Assembly (NCBI GenBank): GCA_041689775.1 | Contig: JBDNFP010000026.1 | Location: 1 to 6,964 of the forward strand | Source: JBDNFP01 sp041689775 | Lineage (GTDB): Bacteria > Bacteroidota > Bacteroidia > Cytophagales > Spirosomataceae | Reading direction: 5' to 3' | DNA length: 6,964 bases | Shown: positions 6,166 through 6,964 of the stretch, in pieces | Layout: the number at the start of each line of letters is the position of its first letter | Position numbering within the stretch: position 1 is the stretch's first letter | Program-made: the position numbers and the translations under genes | The notes under the pieces: generated by a model | What the model saw: only the letters and a program-made list of their open reading frames with translations | Told to the model about the DNA's origin: nothing | The model's database searches: none

Positions 6166-6811
6166 CTACTCATACCAGGTAATTACTTCTTGACTTGACT
6201 TCCGTACAATATCAGGCACCGTTGCGTCCGGGTATGAGCAAAAACGGTTTTTCGTTAGCCGGGCGTCCCAATAGTTTCGTCAAGAAATCCATCGGACTGG
6301 GTGTATGTGTGAGTGCCACCAGCCCTGCCTGATGAATAGCGGTCAACAAGAACCCAGTTGCTATACCAACCGATTCGTTAACGTAATAGTTATTTTCTTT
6401 TTTGCCCCCTTCTCCAAATTCATAAATCCGCCGGAATACAATAATCAGCCAGGGGGCTGTTTCTAAGAAGGGCTTATGCCAGTCGGTACCAAAGGTCGCT
6501 AAGTCACGCAGCCATTCCTCACTCATGCGTCCGTTGTAGCTTCGGTACTCCTCCTCCTCAGCGGCCTTCCGAATCTGACGCTTGATACCCGGGCTACCCA
6601 CCACACAAAATGTCCAGGGTTGTTTGTTCGCCCCCGAAGGTGCCGTCGAAGCCGCCATGATCAACTGCTCCACGGCGGCACGGGGCACGGGTTGGTCGGA
6701 AAAAAAACGCAGCGACCGGCGCTCCTCCATCAATGCCCGATACTCAGTGCAGTATTGGGTAATTTCTTCTGGTTTCGAAGGGGGTCTCGCTTCAAAAGGG
6801 ATATGACTCAT
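6166..6811 (-). pseudogene. Nitroreductase-family flavoprotein, C-terminus frameshifted
   Basis: This is an FMN-dependent oxidoreductase of the nitroreductase superfamily, in the subgroup close to iodotyrosine dehalogenase-like proteins. Numbered from ATG 6811 (MSHIPFEARP), the motifs are RRSLRFFSDQPVP at 31-43 and TAPSGANKQPWTF at 56-68 for FMN contact, GTDWHKPFLETAPWLI near 108, and NESVGIATGFLLTAIH..GL near 145-164. After PFLLIP the frame ends in GRNGA and a TGA (6214-6212). The expected ending is present one frame over: PDATVPDIVRKSSQEVITWYE with TAG at 6168-6166. The missing VGY and the shift fit an 11-nt deletion. The product would lose about 25 residues, which in this fold help form the dimer. 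Substrate unknown. The start lies 18 bases after the upstream stop codon, suggesting an operon. Confidence 0.85.
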
Positions 6812-6829
6812 GGGGGTTTGCAAGAGACT

Positions 6830-6964
6830 TTATTTGGAAATATTGACCTCGTACTCCTGTGCCCGCGAGCTTGCCTGATACAGTCTTTCGGGGTCCACTG
6901 CCTGAACCCTGAGATTGTGCATGCCACAAGCCAGCACCCTGACTTGATCCCGAATCTGGGAATC
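6830..6964 (-). CDS. Unidentified protein, C-terminal 44 codons (cut by window edge)
   Basis: The minus strand is open from the window edge to a TAA at 6832-6830. The visible residues start DSQIRDQVRVLACGMHNLRV, then include AVDPERLYQASSRAQEYEV and end NISK. The stretch is charged and helix-like, with no membrane segment. I do not recognise the family. Codon use looks normal and it is followed closely by the nitroreductase (18 bases), so it is probably the preceding gene of the same transcription unit. Whether the upstream part is intact cannot be seen. Confidence 0.6.
   Translation of the reverse strand, partial: DSQIRDQVRVLACGMHNLRVQAVDPERLYQASSRAQEYEVNISK

Noticed and set aside
1..6964. 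CRISPR array, defence island, retron or phage genes
   Set aside because: No spaced direct repeats, reverse transcriptase, nuclease-toxin pairs or phage structural genes are visible on either strand.

Overview
The window looks like chromosomal DNA of a Bacteroidota bacterium, most likely Cytophagales (Spirosoma/Dyadobacter-like). The reasons are a TonB-dependent receptor with STN and carboxypeptidase-regulatory-like N-terminal domains, followed directly by a DUF4249-type lipoprotein. There is also a HemJ with the Cytophagales-like 'YMPRLFVYH' segment, an intact TAnnTTTG (-7) promoter in front of a tRNA, and no Shine-Dalgarno sequences before the genes. The lineage assignment is inferred from family resemblance, not from a search.

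Layout. At the left edge (1-96, minus) is the N-terminus of an IS630-like transposase, cut by the window. Facing away from it is an apparently intact MBL-fold/beta-CASP RNA nuclease (166-1563, plus), probably starting at TTG. A long bidirectional hairpin terminator (1573-1632) separates it from a convergent minus-strand operon: TonB-dependent receptor (5229 to 2519), then DUF4249 lipoprotein (2504 to 1634). Next come a divergent tRNA-Leu(CAG) with its promoter (5320-5459), a bidirectional terminator (5462-5506), minus-strand hemJ (6047 to 5502), a broken nitroreductase gene (6811 to 6166) and the C-terminal 44 codons of an unidentified gene (6964 to 6830).

The main result is gene decay. The receptor carries four disabling lesions: a frameshift in a T tract, a TAT/TAC-to-TAA nonsense codon, a shift consistent with a 4-nt deletion, and a further frameshift. 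Its partner lipoprotein carries one frameshift. The nitroreductase lost its last ~25 residues to what looks like an 11-nt deletion between short direct repeats, and the original C-terminus is still readable in another frame. The RNA nuclease, the tRNA and hemJ are intact. This fits relaxed selection on an accessory uptake system and a redox enzyme while housekeeping genes are kept. Two of the lesions lie at or near homopolymers, so sequencing error must be excluded, but the nonsense codon and the multi-base deletions are not typical errors.

I see no undescribed defence, CRISPR or other novel system in this window.
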